From Methylopumilus sp026399645 (GTDB lineage Bacteria > Pseudomonadota > Gammaproteobacteria > Burkholderiales > Methylophilaceae), in NCBI RefSeq assembly GCF_965184065.1, contig NZ_OZ239098.1: a stretch of 64,000 nucleotides of DNA; one strand, given 5' to 3'. Under the pieces are notes generated by a model. That model was given only the letters and a program-made list of their open reading frames with translations, was not told the DNA's origin and ran no database searches. Shown here piece after piece: positions 32,952 to 42,378 of the stretch (the stretch's first letter is position 1; the number at the start of each line of letters is the position of its first letter). The translations under genes and the position numbers were made by a program.

Positions 32952-34892
32952 TTATTCTTTTCCGTTTTCTAAAAAGCTACGTAATCTTTCTGAGCGTGTT
33001 GGATGTCTTAATTTTCTCAAAGCCTTCGCTTCAATTTGTCGAATACGCTCACGTGTCACATCAAACTGCTTACCCACTTCTTCTAATGTATGGTCTGTAT
33101 TCATTTCGATACCAAAACGCATACGCAAAACTTTAGCTTCCCGCGGTGTCAGAGACTCTAAAATCTCTGCTGTCACATCACGAAGTGACCCATAGACGGC
33201 GGCGTCAATCGGTGTCAATGTCGCTCCATCCTCAATAAAGTCACCCAGATGAGAATCTTCATCATCGCCAATTGGTGTTTCCATCGAAATAGGCTCTTTG
33301 GAAATTTTTAAAATCTTACGAATCTTATCTTCAGGCATTTCCATTTTTTCAGCGAGTACTGATGGATCAGGTTCAGCCCCTGTGGATTGTAAAATTTGTC
33401 TTGAGATACGATTCATCTTATTAATCGTTTCAATCATATGCACTGGAATACGAATCGTTCTTGCTTGGTCGGCAATCGAGCGTGTAATCGCTTGTCGAAT
33501 CCACCAAGTCGCATACGTTGAAAATTTATAGCCACGACGATATTCAAATTTATCGACTGCTTTCATTAAACCAATATTACCTTCTTGAATAAGATCTAAG
33601 AATTGAAGTCCACGGTTGGTGTATTTTTTTGCAATCGAAATTACAAGACGTAAGTTAGCTTCAATCATTTCACGTTTTGCACGGCGAGCTCTGGCTTCAC
33701 CTGTTGTCATTTGCTTATTGATTTCTTTTAAATCTTTAATCGATAAACCCGCTTCTTTTTCAATCGCAATCAATTGATCTTGCTGATCTACGATGGAATG
33801 CTTAAAGCGTTCTAATTTTGCGTTATAAGCTTTGTCTAGTTTTAATTCATCGATAAGCCAATTGAGATTTGTTTCATTGCCCGGAAAACTCTTAATAAAA
33901 TGTGTGCGAGGCATACCTGATTTTTCTACACAGAAGTCCATCAATTTTCTTTCGTGTATGCGAATTTGATTCACGCGATTTCTAACAGAGTCACAAAGCG
34001 CTTCCACTTGTTTCGCCGAGAATCTAAATTCCATAAGTTCTTTTAAAACAGATTCATGAAGTTTTTTGTACGCAGAATCATCAATGCCTTTTTTAATACG
34101 AATATCATTCATCTTCTGATTCGTTTTTCGAATCGCAGTAAAGCGTGTTAAAACTTCTTCACGCAACTTAGCAAGTGCTTCAGCTGAAATCGCAGCAGCT
34201 TTGGCGCCATCTGCATCATCGTCTTCTTCTACATCAATCTCTTCTTCGACTTCCTCTTCAGCTTCGGCAGTCACGATCGGTGCTTCGACTTCCACATCGA
34301 TTAATCCGTCTACCACTTCATCTACACTTAATTCATTAGCTTCAACTTTATCTACCATCGCAAGAAGTTCAGTGATGGTCGTAGGACATGCCGCAATCGC
34401 TTGAACCATGTGTTTTAAACCGTCTTCAATACGTTTTGCAATTTCGATTTCGCCTTCACGCGTCAATAGGTCTACAGTTCCCATTTCGCGCATATACATA
34501 CGCACAGGATCTGTTGTTCTACCAAATTCAGAATCCACAGTCGCAAGTGCTTGCTCAGCTTCTTCAGCTGCTTCTTCGTCTGTAACAGGGGGTGGCACAT
34601 CTGCCATGAGGAGCGCTTCTGCATCAGGCGCTTGTTCATAAACCATGATCCCCATGTCGTTGATCATGCTGACAATACCTTCGATTTGCTCTGACTCTTG
34701 AATTTCGTCAGGTAAGTGGTCGTTGATTTCAGCGAAAGTTACATAGCCTCGCTCTTTACCAAGGACGATCAAGGTTTTAAGACGGGCACGTCGCTCTTCG
34801 ATAGCTTCAGGATTTGCGGCATTCGCATTTCCGTAGAAATCTTTCATTTTGGGGTTCTTTTTTTGCGACGGGTCTTTTTTTGGTCTGGCCAT
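32952..34892 (-). CDS. rpoD: RNA polymerase primary sigma factor RpoD (sigma-70)
   Basis: 646 aa, full length. Region 1.1 lies at the N-terminus; an acidic insert (about 215-232, EEEVEEEIDVEEDDD) sits in the non-conserved region. Region 2 contains LQFLDLIQEGNIGLMKAVDK and YATWWIRQAITRSIADQAR. Region 4.2 contains the HTH DVTRERIRQIEAKALRKL. It is the last protein gene of the macromolecular-synthesis operon (rpsU-yqeY-dnaG-rpoD), followed by the tRNA. Its 5' region (34893-35001) probably has its own promoter. Confidence 0.98.
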   Translation of the reverse strand: MARPKKDPSQKKNPKMKDFYGNANAANPEAIEERRARLKTLIVLGKERGYVTFAEINDHLPDEIQESEQIEGIVSMINDMGIMVYEQAPDAEALLMADVPPPVTDEEAAEEAEQALATVDSEFGRTTDPVRMYMREMGTVDLLTREGEIEIAKRIEDGLKHMVQAIAACPTTITELLAMVDKVEANELSVDEVVDGLIDVEVEAPIVTAEAEEEVEEEIDVEEDDDADGAKAAAISAEALAKLREEVLTRFTAIRKTNQKMNDIRIKKGIDDSAYKKLHESVLKELMEFRFSAKQVEALCDSVRNRVNQIRIHERKLMDFCVEKSGMPRTHFIKSFPGNETNLNWLIDELKLDKAYNAKLERFKHSIVDQQDQLIAIEKEAGLSIKDLKEINKQMTTGEARARRAKREMIEANLRLVISIAKKYTNRGLQFLDLIQEGNIGLMKAVDKFEYRRGYKFSTYATWWIRQAITRSIADQARTIRIPVHMIETINKMNRISRQILQSTGAEPDPSVLAEKMEMPEDKIRKILKISKEPISMETPIGDDEDSHLGDFIEDGATLTPIDAAVYGSLRDVTAEILESLTPREAKVLRMRFGIEMNTDHTLEEVGKQFDVTRERIRQIEAKALRKLRHPTRSERLRSFLENGKE

Positions 34893-35001
34893 GCTCTACC
34901 TCTTCTTGTTAGGGCTTATTTTGCCTTATAAATCAACAAAATATAAATAAACACGTAACCTTCAAGTGTACCAAAAAGGGCCTTTTTGGTCAATGAAAGG
35001 C

Positions 35002-36753
35002 TTAAGTTTTAGGGGCTGTTTTGGGTCTTTGGGTAAGGGTCCTAAGGTGCTCTTTTTCTTCATTTGTTAAGCTACTTAAAGGCTTGTCTTTCAAAGCGCT
35101 AAAATGGGCCTTCGTTTTAGACGCTATACCTTGCTCAAGAAGGGCTTTCCTTGCTCCTTCAATTTCAGACTCAAAATGGATCTGATCATCAAAGTGGGTC
35201 AGCTCCTCATTGACCAAATCCATCACCATATTATCTACTTGTGAATTTAGACCATGAAGGATTGAAGAAGGTTTCGATTCAGGTTGATTTAAAGCAATCT
35301 CTAAGACTTTTTTAAGTAAATCGTCTTCAAAAGATTCTGTTTGAGCCAAAGCCAAATCTTCGATGATGGCGAGCTGAGGCTTTAGGATGAGAAGCAAAAT
35401 AAATTGCCGTTTAACTGACGAAGGCAGTTTTCCCTTCGTTTTAAAATGGGCTTTATGAGATTGAAATTGAGGTTGCGCCACATGAAGTAATTGATCTATT
35501 TCTTTATCATTTAAATGCAGTAATTCCGCAAAACGTTTTCGTAGAAGTAAACTTAATTTAGGAGCTGTGATTTCTTTTAAGATAGGTTCTGCTTCGTTTA
35601 AAAATTTCACTTTATCTTCTTGGGTCGCTAAATGATTTTTTTCAGTTAAGTGCTGCATTAAGTATTGCGATAAAGGCATGGCGTCCTGCATCATAGATTC
35701 AAAAGCTTCCTTGCTATGCAATCGAATAAAACTGTCAGGATCATGCTCTTCAGGTAAAAATAAAAATTTCAAAACAACTTTATCATTCAGACTCGGGAGT
35801 GCATTCATCATGGCACGCCAAGCTGCTGCCTTACCTGCATTATCGCCATCAAAACAAAAAATAATCGTATCAGTTTGGCGCATTAATTTTTTAATATGGA
35901 ATGCAGATGTGGCGGTACCCAATGTCGCGACTGCATGCGTCACACCAAATTGGGCGAGACCTACGACATCCATATAGCCTTCTACTACGAGAACACAACC
36001 TTTTTCGCGAATCGATCGACGCGCTGCAAAAAGACCATAGAGCTCTTGGCTCTTTTGGAAGAGTGGTGTTTCAGGTGAGTTGTAATATTTAGGCGTATCT
36101 TCGGGATTGATTACTCGCCCACCGAATCCAATAATTTCGCCTTTCATATTATGAATAGGAAACATGATGCGATCACGGAAACGATCATAGCGTTTACCTT
36201 GATCGTTCTTTAAGACGAGACCCGCAATATTAAGTGCTTCATCATCGTATTTTTTAAATACGCTTTCTAAATTTTGCCAACCTTCGGGGGCATATCCTAA
36301 TTGAAATGTTTTTGCGATTTGCCCTGTAAGTCCACGTTTTTTTAAATACTCAATCGCGCGTTCTGATTTTTTTAACGCACTTTGATAATACTGAGACGCG
36401 AGCTCTAGAGCTTCGCCAAGCGCTAAATTTTTTTCTTTAACTTCGGGTGAAATTCTTTGCGAATCTTGGGGCACAGCAAGACCCACTGATTTCGCGAGGT
36501 CTTCTACCGCATCCACGAAGCTCATGCCTTGATATTCGATTAAGAAACTTAAAGCTGAGCCATGTGCGCCACAGCCAAAGCAATGGTAAAACTGTTTCGA
36601 AGGGCTTACTGTAAATGAAGGGGACTTCTCTTGATGAAAAGGACAGCAAGCCACATAGTTACTACCGGCTTTTTTTAAAGGCACACTTTTATCAATCACA
36701 TCAATCACATCGACACGATTTAAAAGTTCTTGGATGAACGACTCTGGAATCAT
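35002..36753 (-). CDS. dnaG: DNA primase
   Basis: 583 aa. It makes RNA primers for replication. Zinc-binding domain at the N-terminus (CCPFHQEKSPSF...FHCFGCG type, with YHCFGCGAHG). TOPRIM domain: VVEGYMDVVGLAQ, CFDGDNAGKAA. A C-terminal helicase-binding region follows. It is transcribed between yqeY and rpoD. A hairpin upstream (36773-36797) may reduce readthrough from yqeY. Confidence 0.97.
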   Translation of the reverse strand: MIPESFIQELLNRVDVIDVIDKSVPLKKAGSNYVACCPFHQEKSPSFTVSPSKQFYHCFGCGAHGSALSFLIEYQGMSFVDAVEDLAKSVGLAVPQDSQRISPEVKEKNLALGEALELASQYYQSALKKSERAIEYLKKRGLTGQIAKTFQLGYAPEGWQNLESVFKKYDDEALNIAGLVLKNDQGKRYDRFRDRIMFPIHNMKGEIIGFGGRVINPEDTPKYYNSPETPLFQKSQELYGLFAARRSIREKGCVLVVEGYMDVVGLAQFGVTHAVATLGTATSAFHIKKLMRQTDTIIFCFDGDNAGKAAAWRAMMNALPSLNDKVVLKFLFLPEEHDPDSFIRLHSKEAFESMMQDAMPLSQYLMQHLTEKNHLATQEDKVKFLNEAEPILKEITAPKLSLLLRKRFAELLHLNDKEIDQLLHVAQPQFQSHKAHFKTKGKLPSSVKRQFILLLILKPQLAIIEDLALAQTESFEDDLLKKVLEIALNQPESKPSSILHGLNSQVDNMVMDLVNEELTHFDDQIHFESEIEGARKALLEQGIASKTKAHFSALKDKPLSSLTNEEKEHLRTLTQRPKTAPKT

Positions 36754-36772
36754 ATGCGTTTAATCATAGCTT

Positions 36773-36797
36773 AAAAATAAAAAGGAGCCTTAAGCCC
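36773..36797 (-). terminator. Hairpin between yqeY and dnaG
   Basis: On the minus strand AAGGGGCTTAAGGCTCCTTTTT, a 7-bp stem with one mismatch and a T-run. It is placed as an intra-operon terminator or attenuator, as known between rpsU and dnaG in E. coli. Confidence 0.65.
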
Positions 36798-36843
36798 CTT
36801 CATCATTTTTTTAAATTTTTATATTGAGTTTTTTGGGAGACTA

Positions 36844-37287
36844 TCAACCAAGCTTTTGTTTGATGAGGGCTGATAATTTACCCATATCTGCTCGACCCAC
36901 TACTTGTGGTTTGACGATCGCCATCACTTGACCCATCTCTTTAATGGTTGTGGCGTTTGTGGCCTTAATCGCAGCATCTAAAATGGCACTCACTTCTTCG
37001 TCAGTTAGCGCTTGTGGAAGATAGCTTTGTAAGATTACCACTTCAGCTTTTTCAGCATCAGCTAAATCTTGTCTTTTTGCAGACTCGTAGGCTTCAATGG
37101 AATCACGACGTTGCTTTAACATTTTTTCAATGACAGCCATGACATCTTGATCCGTCAATTGAATACGCTCATCGACTTCACGCTGTTTAATAGCTGATTG
37201 AAGAAGTCTAATTGTGCCAAGACGAACGACGTCTTTAGCGCGCATAGCATCCTTCATGTCCTCAGTAATTTTTACTTTTAAGGACAT
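36844..37287 (-). CDS. yqeY: GatB/YqeY domain protein
   Basis: 147 aa, soluble and helical. It starts MSLKVKITEDMKDAMRAKD and contains RLLQSAIKQREVD and the C-terminal GKLSALIKQKLG typical of YqeY proteins, which share a domain with the GatB amidotransferase tail. The exact role is unknown; tRNA binding is suggested by the family. It is 9 bp downstream of rpsU, a conserved order in Betaproteobacteria. Confidence 0.92.
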   Translation of the reverse strand: MSLKVKITEDMKDAMRAKDVVRLGTIRLLQSAIKQREVDERIQLTDQDVMAVIEKMLKQRRDSIEAYESAKRQDLADAEKAEVVILQSYLPQALTDEEVSAILDAAIKATNATTIKEMGQVMAIVKPQVVGRADMGKLSALIKQKLG

Positions 37288-37296
37288 CTTAAAAAA

Positions 37297-37509
37297 TTAG
37301 AATAATTTTGGGGGGAGCATTTGATTGCGAAGACGACGGTACTGACGCTTGACTGCCGCAGCAGCTTTACGTTTACGTTCCCACGTTGGCTTCTCATAGA
37401 ACTCACGCGCACGTAAGTCGTTGATAAGACCGGTCTTCTCAATTAAGCGCTTGAAACGACGAAGTGCTACGTCGAATGGCTCGTTTTCTTTTACACGTAC
37501 TGTTGACAT
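37297..37509 (-). CDS. rpsU: 30S ribosomal protein S21
   Basis: 70 aa, normal length, highly basic. It starts MSTVRVKENEPFDVALRRFKR and continues KPTWERKRKAAAAVKRQYRR. Small-subunit protein that helps the ribosome engage mRNA. It leads the operon rpsU-yqeY-dnaG-rpoD, and its promoter lies in the 119-bp region shared with divergent tsaD. Confidence 0.97.
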   Translation of the reverse strand: MSTVRVKENEPFDVALRRFKRLIEKTGLINDLRAREFYEKPTWERKRKAAAAVKRQYRRLRNQMLPPKLF

Positions 37510-37628
37510 TAAACTCTCTTATTTTAAATAATGCGTTTTTGTGTGTTTTCCCAAAATGGAATTTCGGAAAAGTCCGTTATTTTAATGCTAATCTACTCAT
37601 TTATCAATCTTTTTTGAGCCTTAAACCC

Positions 37629-38627
37629 ATGCTGGTACTTGGTATTGAAACCTCCTGTGATGAGACTGGACTCGCCCTTTTTGACAATGAAAAAGGTCTT
37701 TTAGGTCATGTGCTTCATTCTCAAGTCGACCTTCATGAAGCTTATGGCGGCGTAGTCCCTGAATTAGCGTCCCGTGACCATATTAGGCTTATTTTGCCCT
37801 TACTTGAAAGTCTTTTTAAAAAGACAGGGGTTAAAAAAGAAGATGTGGATGCCATTGCTTATACGCAAGGCCCTGGTTTATCTGGAGCTTTGTTGGTTGG
37901 AAGTTCGCTCGCTGAAGCGCTAGCCTTTGCACTTCAAATCCCTACGGTTCCGATCCATCATTTAGAGGGGCATTTATTAGCCCCCTTATTGGAAAAAGAT
38001 CCGCCTACTTTTCCTTTTTTAGCCCTTTTGGTTTCTGGGGGTCACACGCAAATTATTCATGTGAAAAAAATCGGTCAATATGAAATTATTGGTGACACTT
38101 TAGATGATGCTGCAGGGGAGGCTTTTGATAAAACAGCACAATTATTAGGCTTAGGTTACCCAGGCGGATTGGCTTTGTCACTTTTAGCTGAAAAAGGAAA
38201 GCCTCGTTTTGATTTACCGAGACCGCTGATACATAGCAAAGATTTAAATTTTAGTTTTAGTGGATTAAAAACGGCAGTGTTGCATTTAATCCGCGCACAA
38301 GAAAATTTAACAGATGAAATCAAAGCTGATATTGCTTTTGCATTCCAGGAAGCGATCACTGATGTCTTAAGTAAAAAATGTCTCGCAGGACTCGATCAAA
38401 CAAACTTGAAACATCTTGTTGTTTCAGGGGGTGTGGGTGCAAATAAGCAATTACGTGAAAAATTAAAAACTGAATTATCTAAAAAAAATTATGAAGTTTT
38501 TTTTCCGCGCTTAGAATTCTGCACAGACAATGGCGCCATGATTGCATTTGCTGGCGCGATGCGACTAGAAACTTCCTTAAAACGTGATCTTAGTTTTATA
38601 GTTAAACCCAGATGGCAACTCGCTTAA
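37629..38627 (+). CDS. tsaD: tRNA N6-adenosine threonylcarbamoyltransferase TsaD
   Basis: 332 aa from the ATG at 37629 (MLVLGIETSCDETG), the family start; the frame is open back to 37464 across the rpsU gene. It transfers threonylcarbamoyl to A37 of ANN-decoding tRNAs with TsaB/TsaE. Metal-binding HHLEGH (near 105-110), ALLVSGGHTQ and VSGGVGANKQLREKL of the ASKHA ATPase fold are visible. Divergent from rpsU. Confidence 0.97.
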   Translation: MLVLGIETSCDETGLALFDNEKGLLGHVLHSQVDLHEAYGGVVPELASRDHIRLILPLLESLFKKTGVKKEDVDAIAYTQGPGLSGALLVGSSLAEALAFALQIPTVPIHHLEGHLLAPLLEKDPPTFPFLALLVSGGHTQIIHVKKIGQYEIIGDTLDDAAGEAFDKTAQLLGLGYPGGLALSLLAEKGKPRFDLPRPLIHSKDLNFSFSGLKTAVLHLIRAQENLTDEIKADIAFAFQEAITDVLSKKCLAGLDQTNLKHLVVSGGVGANKQLREKLKTELSKKNYEVFFPRLEFCTDNGAMIAFAGAMRLETSLKRDLSFIVKPRWQLA

Positions 38628-38631
38628 AAAA

Positions 38632-39222
38632 TTATTTCTTCTCTCTAAAACTTGATTCGGTGCCATTGATTAAGCGTTTAATGTTATCAATGTGACGAAG
38701 TATTAAAATCAGCGCAATGATGGACGATGCAATCAATTGATAAAAATCAATGGCATAAAAAAAGCCCATCACAGGGGATAAGCTTGCTGCAATGATGGCC
38801 GCCAAAGATGAATAACGCCAGATGATAAACACAGCGAACCATATAGCTAATACTGTGAATCCCATCATCCACGAAAACATAAAGAGAATACCTGCAGCCG
38901 TTGCAACCCCCTTACCCCCTTTGAAGCCATAATAAACAGGAAAAATATGTCCTATGAGTGTGGCAATTGCAACAAGCGCTACCATCACCGGAGACAATTC
39001 AAAATATTGCGCTAAGCCGACCGTCAAAGAACCTTTCAGAGCATCACCTAGAAGGGTTAATAATGCAGCTAATTTTTTTCCTGTTCTTAAGACATTCGTG
39101 GCGCCTGGATTTTTTGAGCCTATCGTGCGAGGATCAGGCAAAGAAAATAAACGACTCATCACGATGCCAAATGAAATAGCACCCATGAGATAACTAAAAA
39201 GAATGTAAATCACGTTCATCAT
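38632..39222 (-). CDS. plsY: Glycerol-3-phosphate acyltransferase PlsY
   Basis: 196 aa integral membrane enzyme that transfers the acyl group from acyl-phosphate to glycerol-3-phosphate in the first step of phospholipid synthesis. The conserved motifs are all visible: GSKNPGATNVLR, GHIFPVYYGFKGGKGVAT and a later loop; about five membrane segments. The start is one of two adjacent Met (39222 or 39219). Convergent with tsaD. Confidence 0.96.
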   Translation of the reverse strand: MMNVIYILFSYLMGAISFGIVMSRLFSLPDPRTIGSKNPGATNVLRTGKKLAALLTLLGDALKGSLTVGLAQYFELSPVMVALVAIATLIGHIFPVYYGFKGGKGVATAAGILFMFSWMMGFTVLAIWFAVFIIWRYSSLAAIIAASLSPVMGFFYAIDFYQLIASSIIALILILRHIDNIKRLINGTESSFREKK

Positions 39223-39274
39223 TTGAAAATCACTTTATAATGAAACCTCTATTTTACAATTTTTTGAAGCGCTC

Positions 39275-39637
39275 ATGACGGCCCCACTTATTTTTATAGA
39301 AGAGATGAAGGTTGAAACCATTATTGGCGTCTCAGATTGGGAACGCGCATTACCTCAAATATTGGTGATTGATCTTGAAATGGCTTTGCCACAATTAGTC
39401 TCAACGACTTCTGATTTAATTGGAGATACCATTGATTACGGCATCGTTGCTGAGCGCATTAAAGCCATCACATCAAGTCACACATTTAAATTATTAGAGC
39501 CTTTGGCTCATCTCATTATTGAAACATTAGAAAAAGAATTTAAGTCGCCTTGGATGAAGCTTAAAATTTCAAAACCTCAGATTTTGCCGCAAGTGAAAGC
39601 TGTCGGTGTCATCTTTGAAAAAGGTAGTCGACCTTAA
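39275..39637 (+). CDS. folB: Dihydroneopterin aldolase
   Basis: 120 aa, standard length. Folate pathway enzyme converting dihydroneopterin to 6-hydroxymethyl-dihydropterin. VETIIGVSDWERALPQ, DTIDYGIVAERI and the C-terminal KLKISKPQILPQVKAVGV match the family, including the active-site Glu and Lys regions. It is divergent from plsY and overlaps the convergent xerD by 4 bp. Confidence 0.94.
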   Translation: MTAPLIFIEEMKVETIIGVSDWERALPQILVIDLEMALPQLVSTTSDLIGDTIDYGIVAERIKAITSSHTFKLLEPLAHLIIETLEKEFKSPWMKLKISKPQILPQVKAVGVIFEKGSRP

Positions 39638-40557
39638 CCTCTCGGGTGATGTGTTTCGTGAAGTTTCTTTAAACGCTCGCGTGCCACATGGGTATAAATT
39701 TGTGTCGTTGAAATATCTGCATGTCCCAATAGCATTTGAACGACTCTCAAATCAGCACCATGATTAAGTAAGTGTGTAGCAAACGCATGTCGCAACACAT
39801 GTGGGGATAATGTTTTTTGAATGCCTGCGATCAATGCGTAGCGTTTAATTAAATGCCAAAATGATTGTCGCGTCATACATTCTCCGCGATGTGTCACAAA
39901 CAAATCATCCGACATATGTTGATTAAGAATATGAGATCTTGCTTCTTTTAAATAGCGATCAATCCATTCAACAGCCACTTCGCCCATGGGTACTAATCTT
40001 GTTTTGCTACCTTTACCTGTGACGCGAATCACACCATCACTTAAACTCACTTCAGTCACTCTTAAGCTAATGAGTTCAGTCACACGCAAACCACATGCAT
40101 AAAGAAGTTCTAACATCGCACGATCACGAAGACCTAAAGGTGTCTCAATCTCAGGTGCTTTTAAAAGGGATTCCACCTCAGTTTCATTCAAACTTTTAGG
40201 CAGTGATTTCGGTAGTTTCGGCGCTTCAATATGAAGCGTAGGGTCTTCATTGATATGTAGCTCACGTAAGTGATAACGGTAGAAGCGTCTTAGTGTTGCG
40301 ATCAATCTTGAAATGCTTCTCGCTTTGACATGACTAAATTTATTGGCGAGATAAGCTTGAATATCACTTTGATGAGCCTCTAATAATATTTTTTTAATAT
40401 TTCCATTTAAAAATTCGGAGAACTGCATTAAATCAAAACGATAACTTTCTAAAGTATTTTTAGCTAGGCCATCTTCAAGCCATAGATGATCAATAAATTG
40501 ATCGATGACTTTTTTTTCGTCATCAGAAATAGCAATGGGATCTCTTGTCTTTTTCAT
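39634..40557 (-). CDS. xerD: Tyrosine recombinase XerD
   Basis: 307 aa. Resolves chromosome dimers at dif with XerC. The N-terminal SAM-like domain (HLWLEDGLAKNTLESYRFDL) is typical of XerD. Catalytic residues are visible: Arg in GLRVTELISLR, Lys in TGKGSKTRLVP, HVLRHAFATHLL, GHADISTTQIYTH with the Tyr nucleophile. This housekeeping enzyme is not the missing island integrase. It lies after the rplS terminator. Confidence 0.95.
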   Translation of the reverse strand: MKKTRDPIAISDDEKKVIDQFIDHLWLEDGLAKNTLESYRFDLMQFSEFLNGNIKKILLEAHQSDIQAYLANKFSHVKARSISRLIATLRRFYRYHLRELHINEDPTLHIEAPKLPKSLPKSLNETEVESLLKAPEIETPLGLRDRAMLELLYACGLRVTELISLRVTEVSLSDGVIRVTGKGSKTRLVPMGEVAVEWIDRYLKEARSHILNQHMSDDLFVTHRGECMTRQSFWHLIKRYALIAGIQKTLSPHVLRHAFATHLLNHGADLRVVQMLLGHADISTTQIYTHVARERLKKLHETHHPRG

Positions 40558-40581
40558 GAATATAAAAAGATTAGCACAAAT

Positions 40582-40610
40582 AAAAAAGCCCCGCTTTAAC
40601 GGGGCTTTTT
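40582..40610 (-). terminator. Terminator after rplS
   Basis: AAAAAAGCCCCG-CTTTAA-CGGGGCTTTTT: a GC-rich 7-bp core with A and T runs on both sides, 3 bases after the rplS stop. It ends the rpsP-rimM-trmD-rplS operon. Confidence 0.92.
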
Positions 40611-40613
40611 AAA

Positions 40614-41060
40614 TTACTCAGCTGCCTTATCGGGAGCCGACTCAGGCGCTGCCGCCTTAGGTGTTTCTGTTTTTGGAATATCTTGAATAATTTCTTTTTC
40701 GCGTGCATCTAATTTTTCACGGATACGCGCAGATTTACCTGAACGCTCGCGCAAGTAATAAAGTTTTGCACGACGTACATCACCGCGACGTTTTAGTTCG
40801 ATCGATGCGATGAGTGGAGAATAAGTTTGGAATGTACGTTCAACACCTTCACCTGATGAAATCTTTCTCACCGTGAATGCTGAATTGAGGCCACGATTTC
40901 TTTTTGAGATCACAACACCTTCGTAAAGCTGCACACGTTTTCTTGTACCTTCGACTACGTTTACACCCACTACAACTGTGTCGCCTGGTGCAAAGCTAGG
41001 GATGGTTTTACCTAGACGAGCAATTTCTTCTTGCTCTAATAATTGAATAATATCTGCCAT
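40614..41060 (-). CDS. rplS: 50S ribosomal protein L19
   Basis: 148 aa. Core L19: FAPGDTVVVGVNVVEGTRKRVQ, GVVISKRNRGLNSAFTVRK, VKRRGDVRRAKLYYLRE-type (RRGDVRRAKLYYLRERSGKSARI). It carries an extra C-terminal tail of about 25 Ala/Pro/Glu residues (KAAAPESAPDKAAE), so it is longer than the usual 115-130 aa. S16 in the same operon has a longer tail of similar composition. Confidence 0.96.
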   Translation of the reverse strand: MADIIQLLEQEEIARLGKTIPSFAPGDTVVVGVNVVEGTRKRVQLYEGVVISKRNRGLNSAFTVRKISSGEGVERTFQTYSPLIASIELKRRGDVRRAKLYYLRERSGKSARIREKLDAREKEIIQDIPKTETPKAAAPESAPDKAAE

Positions 41061-41076
41061 AATCCGTTCCTTTTAG

Positions 41077-41844
41077 TTATATAGAGTCTTGTTCCTGCTT
41101 ATCAATTTCTTGAAGCAGCCGAGTCTCTTCTTTAGTCAACAGCCTTGCGGCCAACAAATCAGGTCGTTTGACCTTGGTTAACGCTAACGATTGCTGTAAT
41201 CGCCAGGCGCTAATTCTAGCATGGTTACCCGACAATAATACATCCGGCACCTTGGATCCTTCATACATCTCTGGCCTCGTATAGTGAGGGCAATCAAGTA
41301 AGCCATTCACAAACGAATCCTCAATGGCTGAGTTATCATCACCTAACACCCCTGGTAGCTGCCTAATAATGGCATCCATCACCACCATGGTGGGTAATTC
41401 CCCGCCACTTAATACGTAGTCGCCAATTGAAATTTCTTCATCGACACTACTTTCAATCAGTCGCTCATCAACTCCTTCATAACGACTCGCTAAAAAAATG
41501 AGTCCTGGAGTTTTTGATAATTCCATCACTTTTTGATGTGTGAGTGGCAATCCTCTTGGGGATAAATGAATCACTCGCACATCTTGAATACCTTTATTCA
41601 TTTGCGCTTTTTTTGCCGCATCGATTGCCCTCTTCAAAGGCTCAATCATCATGAGCATGCCAGGGCCGCCGCCATAAGGCCTATCATCCACTGTACGATG
41701 TGTATCACTCGTAAAATCTCTTGGATTCCATAACGTCAAATCCACAAACGCTTCATGAAATGCGCGAGAGGTAATACCGAAATCCTTTAATGCTTGAAAC
41801 ATCTCCGGAAAAAGTGTCACCACATCAAAAGATAAAGGCTTCAT
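41077..41844 (-). CDS. trmD: tRNA (guanine-N1)-methyltransferase TrmD
   Basis: 255 aa. Methylates G37 of tRNAs with SAM through a trefoil knot. DRPYGGGPGMLMMIEPL, LSPRGLPLTHQ, ASRYEGVDERLIE, IGDYVLSGGELP and GLLDCPHYTRPE are all present. It follows rimM directly (0 bp) and precedes rplS by 16 bp, the conserved order. Confidence 0.97.
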   Translation of the reverse strand: MKPLSFDVVTLFPEMFQALKDFGITSRAFHEAFVDLTLWNPRDFTSDTHRTVDDRPYGGGPGMLMMIEPLKRAIDAAKKAQMNKGIQDVRVIHLSPRGLPLTHQKVMELSKTPGLIFLASRYEGVDERLIESSVDEEISIGDYVLSGGELPTMVVMDAIIRQLPGVLGDDNSAIEDSFVNGLLDCPHYTRPEMYEGSKVPDVLLSGNHARISAWRLQQSLALTKVKRPDLLAARLLTKEETRLLQEIDKQEQDSI

Positions 41845-42348
41845 TTAAAAATCTTTATCCCAGTCAACTTCAATTTCTTTTTTTTCCATATCCACATTTA
41901 AAATCACATGTGGAATAAAAGGGATTAAATGCTCTTTGTCGCCCTTGACGACCAAGACATCGTTCGCTCCTGTTTCCAGAAAAGTTTGAACGACACCTAA
42001 ATGTTCTTGTTTCTGGTTGATGACAGCATGTCCCATCAAATCATTCCAGTAATACTCGCCTTTTTCTAAGGCAGGCAATTCATGTTTGGGCATTAAAATT
42101 GTTTTATTTCTTAACCCAAATGCCGCATCTCGATCATCAATATTTATTAATTTAGCAACGATACTGTTGCCGTGTATTTTTGATATTTCGATCGGGTAAC
42201 TTATCGATGATTTTTCATCTCCAATAAGCCACTCTTTTTTGTTTAGCAGATGATTGATATCTATCGTGAAGGGCTGAACCTTAATCCAACCTTTAACACC
42301 ATATGGCCCACTGATGCGTGCCATGATAAATTTTTCTATCTCACTCAT
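41845..42348 (-). CDS. rimM: Ribosome maturation factor RimM
   Basis: 167 aa with two domains: an N-terminal beta barrel (ARISGPYGVKGWIKVQPF) and a C-terminal PRC-barrel (GEYYWNDLMGHAVI, TGANDVLVVKGDKEHLIPFI). It assists 30S maturation around S19. Standard length; located between rpsP and trmD. Confidence 0.95.
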   Translation of the reverse strand: MSEIEKFIMARISGPYGVKGWIKVQPFTIDINHLLNKKEWLIGDEKSSISYPIEISKIHGNSIVAKLINIDDRDAAFGLRNKTILMPKHELPALEKGEYYWNDLMGHAVINQKQEHLGVVQTFLETGANDVLVVKGDKEHLIPFIPHVILNVDMEKKEIEVDWDKDF

Positions 42349-42378
42349 ATCACTTGTATCAACAAGTGAATTAAAACA

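Noticed and set aside
34201..34641. Ser/Thr/Ala-rich plus-strand frames inside rpoD
   Set aside because: Shadows of the acidic codons of sigma-70.
34971..34989. Palindromic CCAAAAAGGG/CCTTTTTGG between dnaG and rpoD as a terminator
   Set aside because: There is no loop and no T-run in either direction, and dnaG-rpoD are normally co-transcribed, so it is left unassigned.
39634..40557. Tyrosine recombinase as the island integrase
   Set aside because: It lies outside the island in a conserved chromosomal position and has the XerD N-terminal domain, so it is the housekeeping enzyme.
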